DNA of 47,938 nucleotides, taken from NCBI GenBank assembly GCA_019118365.1, contig DWZA01000002.1:1-47938 (forward strand), read 5' to 3'. Position 1 is the first letter of the stretch. Every line of letters starts with the position of its first letter. Origin of the DNA: Candidatus Lachnoclostridium stercoravium. Its GTDB lineage: Bacteria > Bacillota > Clostridia > Lachnospirales > Lachnospiraceae. Shown here one piece after another: positions 7,946-15,339 of this stretch. A model generated the notes under the pieces. The model made no database searches and was not told the DNA's origin. It worked only from the letters and a program-made list of their open reading frames with translations. The translations under genes and the position numbers were made by a program.

Positions 7946-10083
7946 ATGGATCCTTCCTTCTTCTTTCTGGCTTTCCGTTCTTCTTTTTTCTTCAGCAGCT
8001 TCTCTTTGTCTGCCATGATCCTGGTATCAAAGGTATTCAGCAGCCAGGGCAGGAGGGTAAGGACAAGGATCATCCCGAAAAATCCTCCCCTGCCGATCAG
8101 CTGTCCCATGGTGGCGATGGCCTGGACGGACGACAGGTAGTATACGCCGTAACCAGCGACCGTCAGCACAGAGCCGGACGTCAGGATCGAAAGGATGCAC
8201 TGGTTTACCGCGGCTTCCGCCGCCTTTTTCTTATCCGGTTCTTTATCCCGGATGGATAAATATGTATTTGTCATCAGGATCGAATAATCTACGGTGGCCC
8301 CCAGCTGCATGCTGCTGACCATCAGATATCCTAAAAATACCAGCTCCTGGCCGTAAAGGTAAGGCAGAGCCATATTGATGAAAATAGCTAGCTCGATAGG
8401 GATCATGACTGCCACGATCGACGTAAAGGACGAAAAGCTGAAAAAGATCACCAGGGCCACCCCCAGGACCGAGATCCCGTTTACCAGGTTATAATCTGAC
8501 GAGATGATATTTTTCATATCCTGGGTAGCCGGAGTCGTCCCTACAAAATAAGATTCCTGCGGATAATAGCTCTCGGTTATCCCTTTGATCTCATCCATGC
8601 ACTGGAAGGCGAACGCGCTTTCCGAGTCGCTTTTTACGATCACTACCATCCTGGCATAGCCGCCCTCGTGAAGCTGAGAGGTAAGGCTTTCCGGAAGAAA
8701 ACTTTCCGGAATGCCCGGCGGAAGGGTTCCCGCCATGGAGGTTACGCTTTTTACGTAGGGAAGCTCCTCCAGGCGGTCGGAAAGCTTGCCTTCTTTTACG
8801 ATATTTGTATTTGGAACGATCACGATCAGCATGTTGCTTTCTCCGAAGATCTGGTTGGTCAGCTGCTCATCTTCGTAGCTTCTGGATCCTTCTCCGGAAC
8901 CGACCGCCGCGTTTCCATAGCGGAAATCGTTCATTCCCTGAGCCACATAGCAGGGGATGACCAGGATCACAGCCGCAGCCGCAATAATATGCCTCATGCG
9001 GAAAAGGATCTTTACGACCCCTCCCAAAGGCGGCACAAAGGACTTGTGCCTTGTCTTTATGATCAGGTTATTCATACGGATGATCAGCGCCGGCATGAGA
9101 AAGAGCACGGTTATGATGCTCCACACAATGCCCTTTGCCATGACGAATCCCATATCCATGCCGATAGTGAATTTCATCAGGGCCAGGGCCAGAAAACCGA
9201 TGATCGTGGTCACGCCGCTGGCCATGATGGACGGAAACGCCTCGTGTAGGGCATTGATCATAGCCGTCTCCACGTCTTTTCCCTCGTCCTGTTCCCTGGT
9301 AAAAGTATGGAGCAGGAAAATGGAATAGTCCATGGCCACCGCCAGCTGGAGCACTGCGGACACGCTGGCGGAAAGGAAGGAGATCTTTCCGAAAATAATA
9401 TTAGTCCCCATATTGAATACGATGGCGATCCCCATGGTGGTGATAAAAAGCAGGGGTTCGATCCAGGAATTGGTGGTAAACGTCAGGATCGCAAGGATCG
9501 CCAGAACGCCGAAGGCCAGGATCTTGGGCATCTCCTCTCCCAGGCTCTCTTCCACCGTCTTATTCTGGATCGCCGGCCCTGACAGATGGCCTTTTTCTCC
9601 GAACATCTCCCGGATCTGGTCCACCGCCTCGTAAGTCTCCGGATCTGAGTCCCCTTCTTCGAAAAGGATATCCATCACCGCGTGGCCGTCTTTATAGTAA
9701 TCCTCGATATCATGGCTGTTTAAAAACGCTTCCGACTCATAGACCGACACCGTACTGTCCATCCAGGTGACCGTATCCACCCCGTCTAAAGCTTCCACCT
9801 GATCTTTGTACCGTTTGGCTTCGTAAATGGAAACATCGTCGATCATCAGCCGCGCGCTTCCCGGATAGCCAAAATGGTCTTCCATGACCTGGATGCCCTG
9901 CTCCACAGGCGCCCATTCTGGCAGATATTCCGTCAGATCGTAATTTGTTCCCACAAAAAGGCTCATGATCCCACAGAGCAGGACTCCGGCCATAAAGAAT
10001 TTTTCGATCTGCCTTCTTTTTGTAACTACGATATTGATCACAATGTCAATAAATTTTCCCTGTTTCTTCATTTTATTACTCAC
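7927..10083 (-). CDS. MMPL/RND-superfamily membrane transporter
   Basis: This is a polytopic membrane protein of about 718 residues with the two-fold RND/MMPL layout: one transmembrane helix, a large external loop, a five-helix block, then a repeat of the same. The family motifs LQLAVAMDYSIFLLHTF and MQLGATVDYSILMTN mark the equivalent helix of each half. Such proteins export lipids, siderophores or antimicrobials using proton gradient. The frame can start at GTG 10083 or ATG 10071 (MKKQGKF); neither has a strong ribosome site. A promoter (TTGAAA, 17 nt, TATTAT) lies at 10139-10111 with palindromes beside it, and a TetR gene is divergent, so TetR control is likely. Substrate unknown. Confidence 0.92.
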   Translation of the reverse strand: MSNKMKKQGKFIDIVINIVVTKRRQIEKFFMAGVLLCGIMSLFVGTNYDLTEYLPEWAPVEQGIQVMEDHFGYPGSARLMIDDVSIYEAKRYKDQVEALDGVDTVTWMDSTVSVYESEAFLNSHDIEDYYKDGHAVMDILFEEGDSDPETYEAVDQIREMFGEKGHLSGPAIQNKTVEESLGEEMPKILAFGVLAILAILTFTTNSWIEPLLFITTMGIAIVFNMGTNIIFGKISFLSASVSAVLQLAVAMDYSIFLLHTFTREQDEGKDVETAMINALHEAFPSIMASGVTTIIGFLALALMKFTIGMDMGFVMAKGIVWSIITVLFLMPALIIRMNNLIIKTRHKSFVPPLGGVVKILFRMRHIIAAAAVILVIPCYVAQGMNDFRYGNAAVGSGEGSRSYEDEQLTNQIFGESNMLIVIVPNTNIVKEGKLSDRLEELPYVKSVTSMAGTLPPGIPESFLPESLTSQLHEGGYARMVVIVKSDSESAFAFQCMDEIKGITESYYPQESYFVGTTPATQDMKNIISSDYNLVNGISVLGVALVIFFSFSSFTSIVAVMIPIELAIFINMALPYLYGQELVFLGYLMVSSMQLGATVDYSILMTNTYLSIRDKEPDKKKAAEAAVNQCILSILTSGSVLTVAGYGVYYLSSVQAIATMGQLIGRGGFFGMILVLTLLPWLLNTFDTRIMADKEKLLKKKEERKARKKKEGSIWKGKK

Positions 10084-10094
10084 TTGTTGATTTT

Positions 10095-10108
10095 TATACT
10101 TGTGTATA
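10095..10108. promoter_or_regulatory. Perfect palindrome, candidate TetR operator
   Basis: TATAC-TTGT-GTATA lies between the MMPL promoter and its start codon, at the expected transcription start. A repressor bound here would block the MMPL operon. The link to the adjacent TetR protein is inferred from position. Confidence 0.5.
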
Positions 10109-10110
10109 AT

Positions 10111-10139
10111 ATAATAAAAGAAGAAAACCTATTTTTCAA
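10111..10139 (-). promoter_or_regulatory. Promoter for the MMPL operon
   Basis: On the minus strand TTGAAA (10139-10134) is followed by a 17-nt spacer and TATTAT (10116-10111), a near-consensus sigma-A promoter. Predicted transcription starts about 20 nt before GTG 10083. Confidence 0.7.
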
Positions 10140-10154
10140 TGGTCAATCGATATA

Positions 10155-10180
10155 CATATTGTTGCTTATTCTACAATATG
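10155..10180. promoter_or_regulatory. Inverted repeat between tetR and MMPL genes, candidate operator
   Basis: CATATTGT (10155-10162) and ACAATATG (10173-10180) are perfect 8-bp inverted arms with a 10-nt gap. The right arm overlaps a -10-like TACAAT (10172-10177) reading toward tetR, so it could mediate autoregulation. Confidence 0.5.
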
Positions 10181-10256
10181 AGCCGTAATGGCGAAAAAAC
10201 AGGTAAAAAACAGTGGATGAACCGGATCATCCGTTATGAAAAGGGGGATGTGCCGT

Positions 10257-10910
10257 ATGAATGAAATCATAAAGGAAAAAAAGCAGGACCGAAGATGCCG
10301 GAAGACTTTGGAGTCCATCAAGACCGCTCTAATCTCCATGCTCGCTGAAAAAAAACTGGCGGAAATATCTGTCAGCCAGCTGGCGGAACGCGCCGACGTC
10401 AACCGGAAAACCTTTTACAACCACTACTCCAGCCTGCAGGATGTGCTGTCCGATGTGGAAACGGATCTTTCCGATTCCATTTTCGCCGTACTGCAGAAAG
10501 AAGATTTTCTGGAAAACATGGGGGATCCAAAGCCGTTTTTTACCGCTCTGTCCGCCAGTCTGAAAAATCAGGAACAGATCTACCGCATTCTCATACGCGC
10601 AGGCGTAGAAGCGGAGCTTTTTACCAAAGTCCGTTCCTGGGCCGAAGACTATATCTACCGGGGCGTCTCAAAAACATACGCCATCGATCCAAATATCTTT
10701 CATTTTTATCTGAACGTAGTCCTCGCCCAGATCTCCGCCGCCTATACAGAATGGTTTGGCTCTGACGAGCCTTCCATTTCCCTGGACGAGCTTTCCGAAT
10801 TTATCTGCCGCCAGGTGCTCACTTCCTGCCAGTTCCTTGCCGAGCTTTCCGGACAAGGGGCCGCAGCTTTGATTCATAATAGCAGTTCAGCCGTGCGCCA
10901 GGATATATGA
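10257..10910 (+). CDS. TetR/AcrR family transcriptional regulator
   Basis: This is a DNA-binding repressor of about 217 residues. The N-terminal helix-turn-helix (about residues 12-58, with VSQLAERADVNRKTFYNHYSS) is typical of the family; the rest is a helical ligand-binding domain resembling the TetR_C_33 type. ATG 10257 is preferred over ATG 10236 because AAAGGGGG lies 9 nt before it. It is divergent from the MMPL operon and two palindromes lie in the shared spacer. The last ten residues (NSSSAVRQDI) and the stop codon are encoded by a MITE inserted at 10879, so the native C-terminus has been replaced. The DNA-binding part is intact. Confidence 0.9.
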   Translation: MNEIIKEKKQDRRCRKTLESIKTALISMLAEKKLAEISVSQLAERADVNRKTFYNHYSSLQDVLSDVETDLSDSIFAVLQKEDFLENMGDPKPFFTALSASLKNQEQIYRILIRAGVEAELFTKVRSWAEDYIYRGVSKTYAIDPNIFHFYLNVVLAQISAAYTEWFGSDEPSISLDELSEFICRQVLTSCQFLAELSGQGAAALIHNSSSAVRQDI

Positions 10911-11033
10911 TAAAGAGCGTTACAAGCTTGCTTGTAACAGCGATTTGCTATATATCCTGGCATAGGGATGACATCCAGGGCTTCCCTCCAGCACAGAATG
11001 TACTGGAGGGAAGATACACGGCTGAACGGTTAC
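10879..11033. mobile_element. MITE family B, copy 1 (155 bp)
   Basis: The element is nearly identical to the copies at 13845 and 19018. It has inner ends GTTCAGCCGTG and CACGGCTGAAC. The outer left end is degenerate (ATAGCAG for GTAACAG) while the right end is GTTAC. Internal hairpins: GCCAGGATATAT / ATATATCCTGGC enclosing TTACAAGCTTGCTTGTAA, then CCCTCCAG / CTGGAGGG. No clear target duplication remains. It supplies the 3' end of the tetR reading frame. Confidence 0.8.
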
Positions 11034-11063
11034 ATCAATATGGAAGGCCTGTAAAATTGGAAC

Positions 11064-11092
11064 TTGTCATATGGTTTTCAATACTATATAAT
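11064..11092 (+). promoter_or_regulatory. Promoter for the DUF1836 gene
   Basis: TTGTCA (11064-11069), a 17-nt spacer and TATAAT (11087-11092) form a near-perfect sigma-A promoter about 20 nt before ATG 11113, just downstream of the MITE, so the mobile element does not separate promoter and gene. Confidence 0.8.
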
Positions 11093-11112
11093 ATAGTGAA
11101 GAGGTGAAAACT

Positions 11113-11739
11113 ATGAAAACGAATGATGAGCGGCTAAATGATATCCTGAGCCGGCTGGAACGGCTCCACTATGTTACGCCTGACGATATTCCCGCGATCG
11201 ACCTTTACATGGATCAGGTAACGACGTTCATGGATACCCATCTGGCTTCCTGCAAGCGGGACGAAGAAGACAAGATCCTCACAAAGACCATGATCAACAA
11301 TTATGCAAAGAATGATCTTCTGCCTCCGCCCAACAGAAAGAAGTACACGAAAGATCACATCCTGCTGCTGATCTTTATCTATTACTATAAGAATATCCTG
11401 TCCATTACCGATATCGGGGAGCTGCTGGGACCAATCTCAGATAAATATTTCCGGCCCGATGCCTCTCCATCCCTGTCTCAGATCTACACAGAGGTTTTTT
11501 CTATGGAACAGGAACAGCGGGAGCATCTGAAACATGACGTCATCCAGAAATTCGAGAGCGCGAAAAAGACATTTTCCCATCTGGATGCCCTTCCGGATGA
11601 GAAGGAATACCTGCAGTTATTTTCTTTTTTAAGCGAACTGGCTTTTGACGTGTATCTGAAAAAGCAGATGATTGAAAAGATCATTGACGAGCTGAGAGAC
11701 GAGCATAAAGAAATACGCGACCAAAAAAAGAAGAAATAG
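11113..11739 (+). CDS. DUF1836 domain-containing protein
   Basis: This is a protein of about 208 residues matching the DUF1836 family of Firmicutes, which has a MerR-like helical N-terminal part (TKTMINNYAKNDLLPPPNRKKYTKDHI resembles the winged-helix region). Its function is not established; a regulatory role is suspected. ATG 11113 has GAGGTG 6 nt upstream and a strong promoter just before it. The C-terminus is very basic (KEIRDQKKKK). The gene ends inside a bidirectional terminator shared with the convergent yerC-like gene. Confidence 0.85.
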   Translation: MKTNDERLNDILSRLERLHYVTPDDIPAIDLYMDQVTTFMDTHLASCKRDEEDKILTKTMINNYAKNDLLPPPNRKKYTKDHILLLIFIYYYKNILSITDIGELLGPISDKYFRPDASPSLSQIYTEVFSMEQEQREHLKHDVIQKFESAKKTFSHLDALPDEKEYLQLFSFLSELAFDVYLKKQMIEKIIDELRDEHKEIRDQKKKK

Positions 11740-11755
11740 CCTTAGGCTATTTCTT
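11731..11755. terminator. Bidirectional intrinsic terminator
   Basis: AAGAAATAGCC (11731-11741) and GGCTATTTCTT (11745-11755) form a perfect 11-bp stem with a 3-nt loop, with A-rich sequence before and T-rich sequence after. It contains the stop codons of both convergent genes (TAG at 11737 and TAG on the minus strand at 11749). Confidence 0.85.
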
Positions 11756-12043
11756 CTCTTCTTTTAACCGTTCAAATACCATATCATATCCGTCGTTTCC
11801 ATAATTCAGCGAGCGGTTCACCCGGCTGATGGTCGCTGTGGAAGCCCCTGTCTTGGAAGCGATCTCCAGATACGTCCGCTCCTCCCTGAGCATCTTCGCC
11901 ACTTCATATCTCTGTGAAAAAGAAAGGAGCTCGTTCACCGTGCACACATCCTCAAAAAATGTATAGCACTCATCTATATTTTTTAATGTAAGGATCGCCT
12001 CAAACAGATGATCCACTGCTTCTGTCCTTAATTTCTTATTCAT
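11747..12043 (-). CDS. YerC/YecD family TrpR-related protein
   Basis: This is a small DNA-binding protein of about 98 residues of the Trp-repressor superfamily. The helix-turn-helix segment ERTYLEIASKTGASTATISRVNRSLNYG is the family signature, and the helical N-terminal half (EAVDHLFEAILTLKNIDECYTFFEDVCT) forms the dimer core. ATG 12043 is preferred: AGAGGT lies 9 nt before it, whereas a TTG six bases upstream is too close to that site. YerC-type proteins are common near pcrA and purine genes in Firmicutes, but here the neighbours are unrelated. Its operator and regulon are unknown. Confidence 0.93.
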   Translation of the reverse strand: MNKKLRTEAVDHLFEAILTLKNIDECYTFFEDVCTVNELLSFSQRYEVAKMLREERTYLEIASKTGASTATISRVNRSLNYGNDGYDMVFERLKEEKK

Positions 12044-12120
12044 AACCAACTTACCTCTTTTGCCTGTCTTATTTACGAATATGTCACTATTTTAGCATAC
12101 TAAAGTTAGAAAGTCTACTG

Positions 12121-12927
12121 CTACAGCATAAATTTTTCCACTACGTGAGCCACTCCATCGTTATTATTGGACAGAGTGATGTAATCCGCCGCGTTCCTCA
12201 CTGGCAGGACGCCGTTTTCCATAGCCACCCCAAGGCCTGCGTACCGGATCATGGAGAGGTCGTTGTAACCGTCTCCGCAGGCGATCATCTCTTCCCGCGT
12301 AAGTCCTGTCTTTTCCAGCAAACGCGCCAGGGACTGGGCCTTGTCGATCCCTCTTGGAAGGATCTCCAGGAAAAACGGCTCGGAACGGTACACGCTGAAA
12401 TTCTTCCCCAGGGCCGCTTTTACCTTCGGCTCCACCATGGCCAGATAATCCCCATCGTCCAGAAACAGATATTTGGGTACGGCAAAATCCACGTATGCCT
12501 CGATATCTTCCACTTCTTTTAGCTCCATCCCATTGATCCTGGACTCCAGCTGCCCGTAGGGACAATCTTTATTATTTGTGATGATCGTCTCCCCTTCATA
12601 AGTAAGGATATCTACCTGGTGCTCTTTTGAAAGCCGGATGATCGTCTGATTCGCTTCCACCGGCAGCATCGCGGAAAATACGATCTCCTTTGTCCTGCAG
12701 TTGATGATCACTCCCCCGTTATAAGAAAGGATATAGCTCCCGAAATCCTGCAGATGCAGTTCTTCTGCCAGGTGCACCACTCCCTGGGTGGGACGGCCGG
12801 AGGCCAGCACCACCTTTTTCCCCAGAGCCTGCACCTTCATCAAGGCTTCTTTCGTCTTTGGCGTGATCACCTTGTCGCTGTTCGTCAGCGTCCCGTCCAG
12901 ATCCAGGACGATCATCTTATATTCCAT
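12121..12927 (-). CDS. Cof-type HAD-IIB sugar-phosphate phosphatase
   Basis: This is a cytosolic hydrolase of about 268 residues in the haloacid dehalogenase superfamily. Visible motifs: DLDGTLTNSD near the N-terminus (nucleophile Asp and acid Asp), LASGRP (motif II), the Lys motif within GIDKAQSLARLLE, and GDGYNDLSM (motif IV). The insert between motifs II and III is the C2B cap that sets specificity, usually sugar phosphates or flavin/pyridoxal phosphates. Two adjacent ATGs occur; the second (12927) is 6 nt from GGAG and is preferred. Substrate cannot be read from sequence. Confidence 0.93.
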   Translation of the reverse strand: MEYKMIVLDLDGTLTNSDKVITPKTKEALMKVQALGKKVVLASGRPTQGVVHLAEELHLQDFGSYILSYNGGVIINCRTKEIVFSAMLPVEANQTIIRLSKEHQVDILTYEGETIITNNKDCPYGQLESRINGMELKEVEDIEAYVDFAVPKYLFLDDGDYLAMVEPKVKAALGKNFSVYRSEPFFLEILPRGIDKAQSLARLLEKTGLTREEMIACGDGYNDLSMIRYAGLGVAMENGVLPVRNAADYITLSNNNDGVAHVVEKFML

Positions 12928-12930
12928 CAT

Positions 12931-13090
12931 CTTCTCTCCATTTCCAGCCGCAAAATGTCCGGCTGCTGCTCTCTTTGGAAAATGTCCGGCTGCCGGCGCC
13001 TGTCTGCGCTTTTCGCCGGATCTTCCGCTTCTATCAGTTTACGCCATTTTCCTTCCGATTTCAACCGCATCCTGATAGAAAAATATCATA
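12931..13090. other. Intergenic spacer with a 15-bp direct repeat
   Basis: AAAATGTCCGGCTGC occurs at 12952-12966 and 12979-12993, just upstream of the phosphatase start. A TATGAT-like -10 on the minus strand near 13090 could start that gene, but no -35 was recognised. Nothing else is seen here. Confidence 0.5.
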
Positions 13091-13169
13091 CTCTGGCATA
13101 GGGATGACATCCCAGGCTTCCCTCCAGCACATTCTGTGCTGGAGGGAAGATACACGGCTGAACTGATAC
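13091..13169. mobile_element. MITE family B, copy 2 (right-end fragment)
   Basis: About 79 bp match the right half of the 155-bp family B element, from CTGGCATAGGGATGACATCC to the terminus CACGGCTGAACTGATAC. It includes the CCCTCCAGCACA / TGTGCTGGAGGG hairpin. The left half, including the other terminus, is missing, so this copy can no longer move. Confidence 0.8.
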
Positions 13170-13211
13170 TATCCCCAAACGTCCTTACTGCGCAGTATGC
13201 CTGTACGCTTG

Positions 13212-13805
13212 TCACGCCCTTGTGATATCACGTTCCATCTGGTCCAGAAGCGCCGCGTATTCCCGGAACTGCTCCTGCCATCTTTTCTTTTCCTGTTCGC
13301 TCTTCTTATAACAGCTCCTGTGTTCCAGGCTGGCCCACATATCCATGGCCATGGTGCGGAACTGGATCTCTACCGGGTAGTATTCCTTTGTCTCCAGCAG
13401 GTAAAAGGGCACTGCGACGATCAGATGGTAACTGCGATAGCCGTTTGCCTTTGGCCTTGCAATGTAATCCTTTTCCCTGATAAACTCCATATCGTCCTGC
13501 CGTTTCAGGCTCTCTGCGATCTCATATATCACGTTCGTATCATAGCAGATCACCCGGATCCCGGCGATATCCCTCAAAGTGTCCCTGGCGTTTTCCGGCG
13601 ATACTTCCACATTCTTTCTTATAAGCTTTCCCTCTATGCTTGCTTTTGACTTGATCCGTTTCTGGATATGATGGACCGCTTCGCAGCCATAAGTCTCCTC
13701 ATAGTTCTTCCCCAGCACTATGATCCGTTTTTCCACATTCTCCATACTTTCTTCATATGGGACGATCAGTTTTCTGTAATCCGTTTCTGATAAATAAGCT
13801 TCCAC
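13212..13805 (-). CDS. Small alarmone synthetase (RelA/SpoT synthetase domain, RelQ/YjbM type)
   Basis: This is a protein of about 197 residues containing only the (p)ppGpp synthetase domain. Signature segments: ENARDTLRDIAGIRVICYDT, REKDYIARPKANGYRSYHLIV (substrate-binding loop) and PVEIQFRTMAMDMWASLEH, which carries the catalytic glutamate in EIQ. No hydrolase, TGS or ACT domain is present. I place the start at GTG 13805: GGGAG lies 8 nt before it. A longer frame to 13985 exists only because a MITE at 13845-13999 happens to be open; its first 47 codons are element sequence. It likely makes pppGpp/ppGpp in stress and is transcribed alone. Confidence 0.9.
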   Translation of the reverse strand: MEAYLSETDYRKLIVPYEESMENVEKRIIVLGKNYEETYGCEAVHHIQKRIKSKASIEGKLIRKNVEVSPENARDTLRDIAGIRVICYDTNVIYEIAESLKRQDDMEFIREKDYIARPKANGYRSYHLIVAVPFYLLETKEYYPVEIQFRTMAMDMWASLEHRSCYKKSEQEKKRWQEQFREYAALLDQMERDITRA

Positions 13806-13844
13806 ATCCTGTTCTCCCTTTTCACGAATTTCAAATATACTATC

Positions 13845-13999
13845 GTAACAGTTCAGCCGTGCGCCAGGATATATGATAAAGAGCGTTACAAGCTTGCTTG
13901 TAAAAGCGATTTGACATATATCCTGGCATAGGGATGACATCCAGGGCTTCCCTCCAGCACATTCTGTGCTGGCAAGAAGATACACGGCTGAACTGTTAC
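13845..13999. mobile_element. MITE family B, copy 3 (155 bp) with perfect 8-bp target duplication
   Basis: The element has perfect 17-bp terminal inverted repeats: GTAACAGTTCAGCCGTG (13845-13861) and CACGGCTGAACTGTTAC (13983-13999). It is flanked by ATACTATC on both sides (13837-13844 and 14000-14007). GTAA termini with 8-bp duplications are characteristic of the IS66 family. There is no transposase frame. It lies 40 nt upstream of the alarmone synthetase start, and the duplicated target reads GATAGTAT toward that gene, a -10-like sequence. Confidence 0.92.
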
Positions 14000-14099
14000 A
14001 TACTATCGCTCATTCTACTGGAAAATTGTGTATGTTTTGTGACCTGTTTGTGTATGGCCTCTTATTGTTTTCTTAAATGATGAAACTTTCTGTTAAATT

Positions 14100-14131
14100 T
14101 TGATAACGGTTTCGGGCGGCATTCATATAAT
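14100..14131 (+). promoter_or_regulatory. Possible promoter for the solute-binding protein gene
   Basis: TATAAT at 14126-14131 lies 34 nt before the start codon. The best -35 (TTGATA, 14100-14105) is 20 nt away, longer than ideal, so the call is weak. Confidence 0.35.
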
Positions 14132-14165
14132 AAAAAAGGATCATATTCTCATACGGAGGAATGTT

Positions 14166-15176
14166 ATGAAAAAGATCTTTGCTGCCGTTACTGCAGCCGC
14201 CGTCGCCGCAGTAGCGGTTCTTGTAGCAGCGTCCCTGCGGGAAGAAAACGCATCTGACGCTTCCCTGACGCCGGTCACCCTGAATGAAGTCGCCCATTCC
14301 GTCTTCTACGCTCCTCAGTACGCTGCGATCGAGCTGGGATATTTTGAAGACGAAGGGATCGCCCTGACCCTTGTAAACGGCGCCGGAGCGGATAAGGTCA
14401 TGACTTCTCTGATCTCCGGCGACGCGGATATCGGTTTCATGGGTTCTGAAGCCAGTATCTATGTATACCAGGAAGGCTCCGACGACTATGCCGTCAATTT
14501 CGCCCAGCTGACCCAGCGGGCAGGGAACTTTCTCGTAGGAAGAACGCCGGAGGATGATTTCTCCTGGCAGGATCTGAAGGGGAAAAAGGTGCTGGGAGGA
14601 AGAGCCGGCGGGATGCCCCAGATGGTATTTGAATATATTTTAAAGAAAAATGGCATCGATCCCGCCAAAGACCTGACCATTGACCAGAGCATCGATTTCG
14701 GCCTGACCGCCGCGGCTTTTACCAGCAGCGACGCCGACTACACCGTAGAATTTGAGCCATTCGCCACCGGGCTTGAGCTGGAAGGAAACGGCTATGTGAT
14801 AGCTTCTCTGGGAAAAGACTCCGGCTACGTTCCCTATACGGCCTATTCCGCGAAAAAAAGCTATCTGGAGCAGAATCCCCAGATCATCCAGAGCTTCACC
14901 AACGCGATACAAAAGGGCCTGCAATACGTGAACTCCCATTCTGCAGAAGAGATCGCCCAGACCATTAAGCCCCAGTTCCCGGAGACGGATCTGGCCGCCG
15001 TTACAAAGATCGTCCAGCGGTATAAGGATCAGGATACCTGGAAAAACGACACGGTTTTTGAAGAAGAAAGCTTCGATCTCCTCCAGAATATCCTGGAAGA
15101 GGCGGGCGAGCTGAACGAGCGGGTCCCCTATGAAAAATTAGTCACAACTGAATTTTCTCAAAAAGCGGCGAAGTGA
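14166..15176 (+). CDS. ABC-type solute-binding protein, NMT1/THI5 (SsuA/ThiY) family
   Basis: This is an exported binding protein of about 336 residues. After the N-terminal hydrophobic segment (MKKIFAAVTAAAVAAVAVLV) come family hallmarks: VTLNEVAHSVFYAPQYAAIELGYF, DADIGFMG, WQDLKGKKVLGGRAGG and the long C-terminal helical lobe. Such proteins bind thiamine precursors, sulfonates, nitrate or similar small ligands. ATG 14166 is supported by CGGAGGA. Two oddities: the N-terminus has no cysteine, so it is not a lipoprotein but either secreted or membrane-anchored, and no permease or ATPase gene is adjacent. The next gene is a 5'-nucleotidase, separated by 163 nt with hairpins. The ligand is unknown. 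Confidence 0.9.
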   Translation: MKKIFAAVTAAAVAAVAVLVAASLREENASDASLTPVTLNEVAHSVFYAPQYAAIELGYFEDEGIALTLVNGAGADKVMTSLISGDADIGFMGSEASIYVYQEGSDDYAVNFAQLTQRAGNFLVGRTPEDDFSWQDLKGKKVLGGRAGGMPQMVFEYILKKNGIDPAKDLTIDQSIDFGLTAAAFTSSDADYTVEFEPFATGLELEGNGYVIASLGKDSGYVPYTAYSAKKSYLEQNPQIIQSFTNAIQKGLQYVNSHSAEEIAQTIKPQFPETDLAAVTKIVQRYKDQDTWKNDTVFEEESFDLLQNILEEAGELNERVPYEKLVTTEFSQKAAK

Positions 15177-15242
15177 TCCGCAGACTTCCAAATGCAAAGG
15201 GCCTCTGATTGACAGATTTTTCATAAACTTATAAAATAATGT

Positions 15243-15301
15243 GGGGCGTTTTTCGCCCCTGGGATAGGGATCGTTCTGAGCCAGACGCTCTCACGATCCC
15301 T
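15243..15301. other. Two hairpins between the binding-protein and nucleotidase genes
   Basis: GGGGCG-TTTTT-CGCCCC (15243-15259) is a compact stem. AGGGATCGT (15266-15274) and ACGATCCCT (15293-15301) form a second, perfect 9-bp stem with an 18-nt loop. Neither is followed by a U-run, so they may be an inefficient terminator or a processing site rather than a standard terminator. Confidence 0.5.
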
Positions 15302-15339
15302 GCATCATCCAATTCTAAAGAAAGGAACATACGAAAAAG

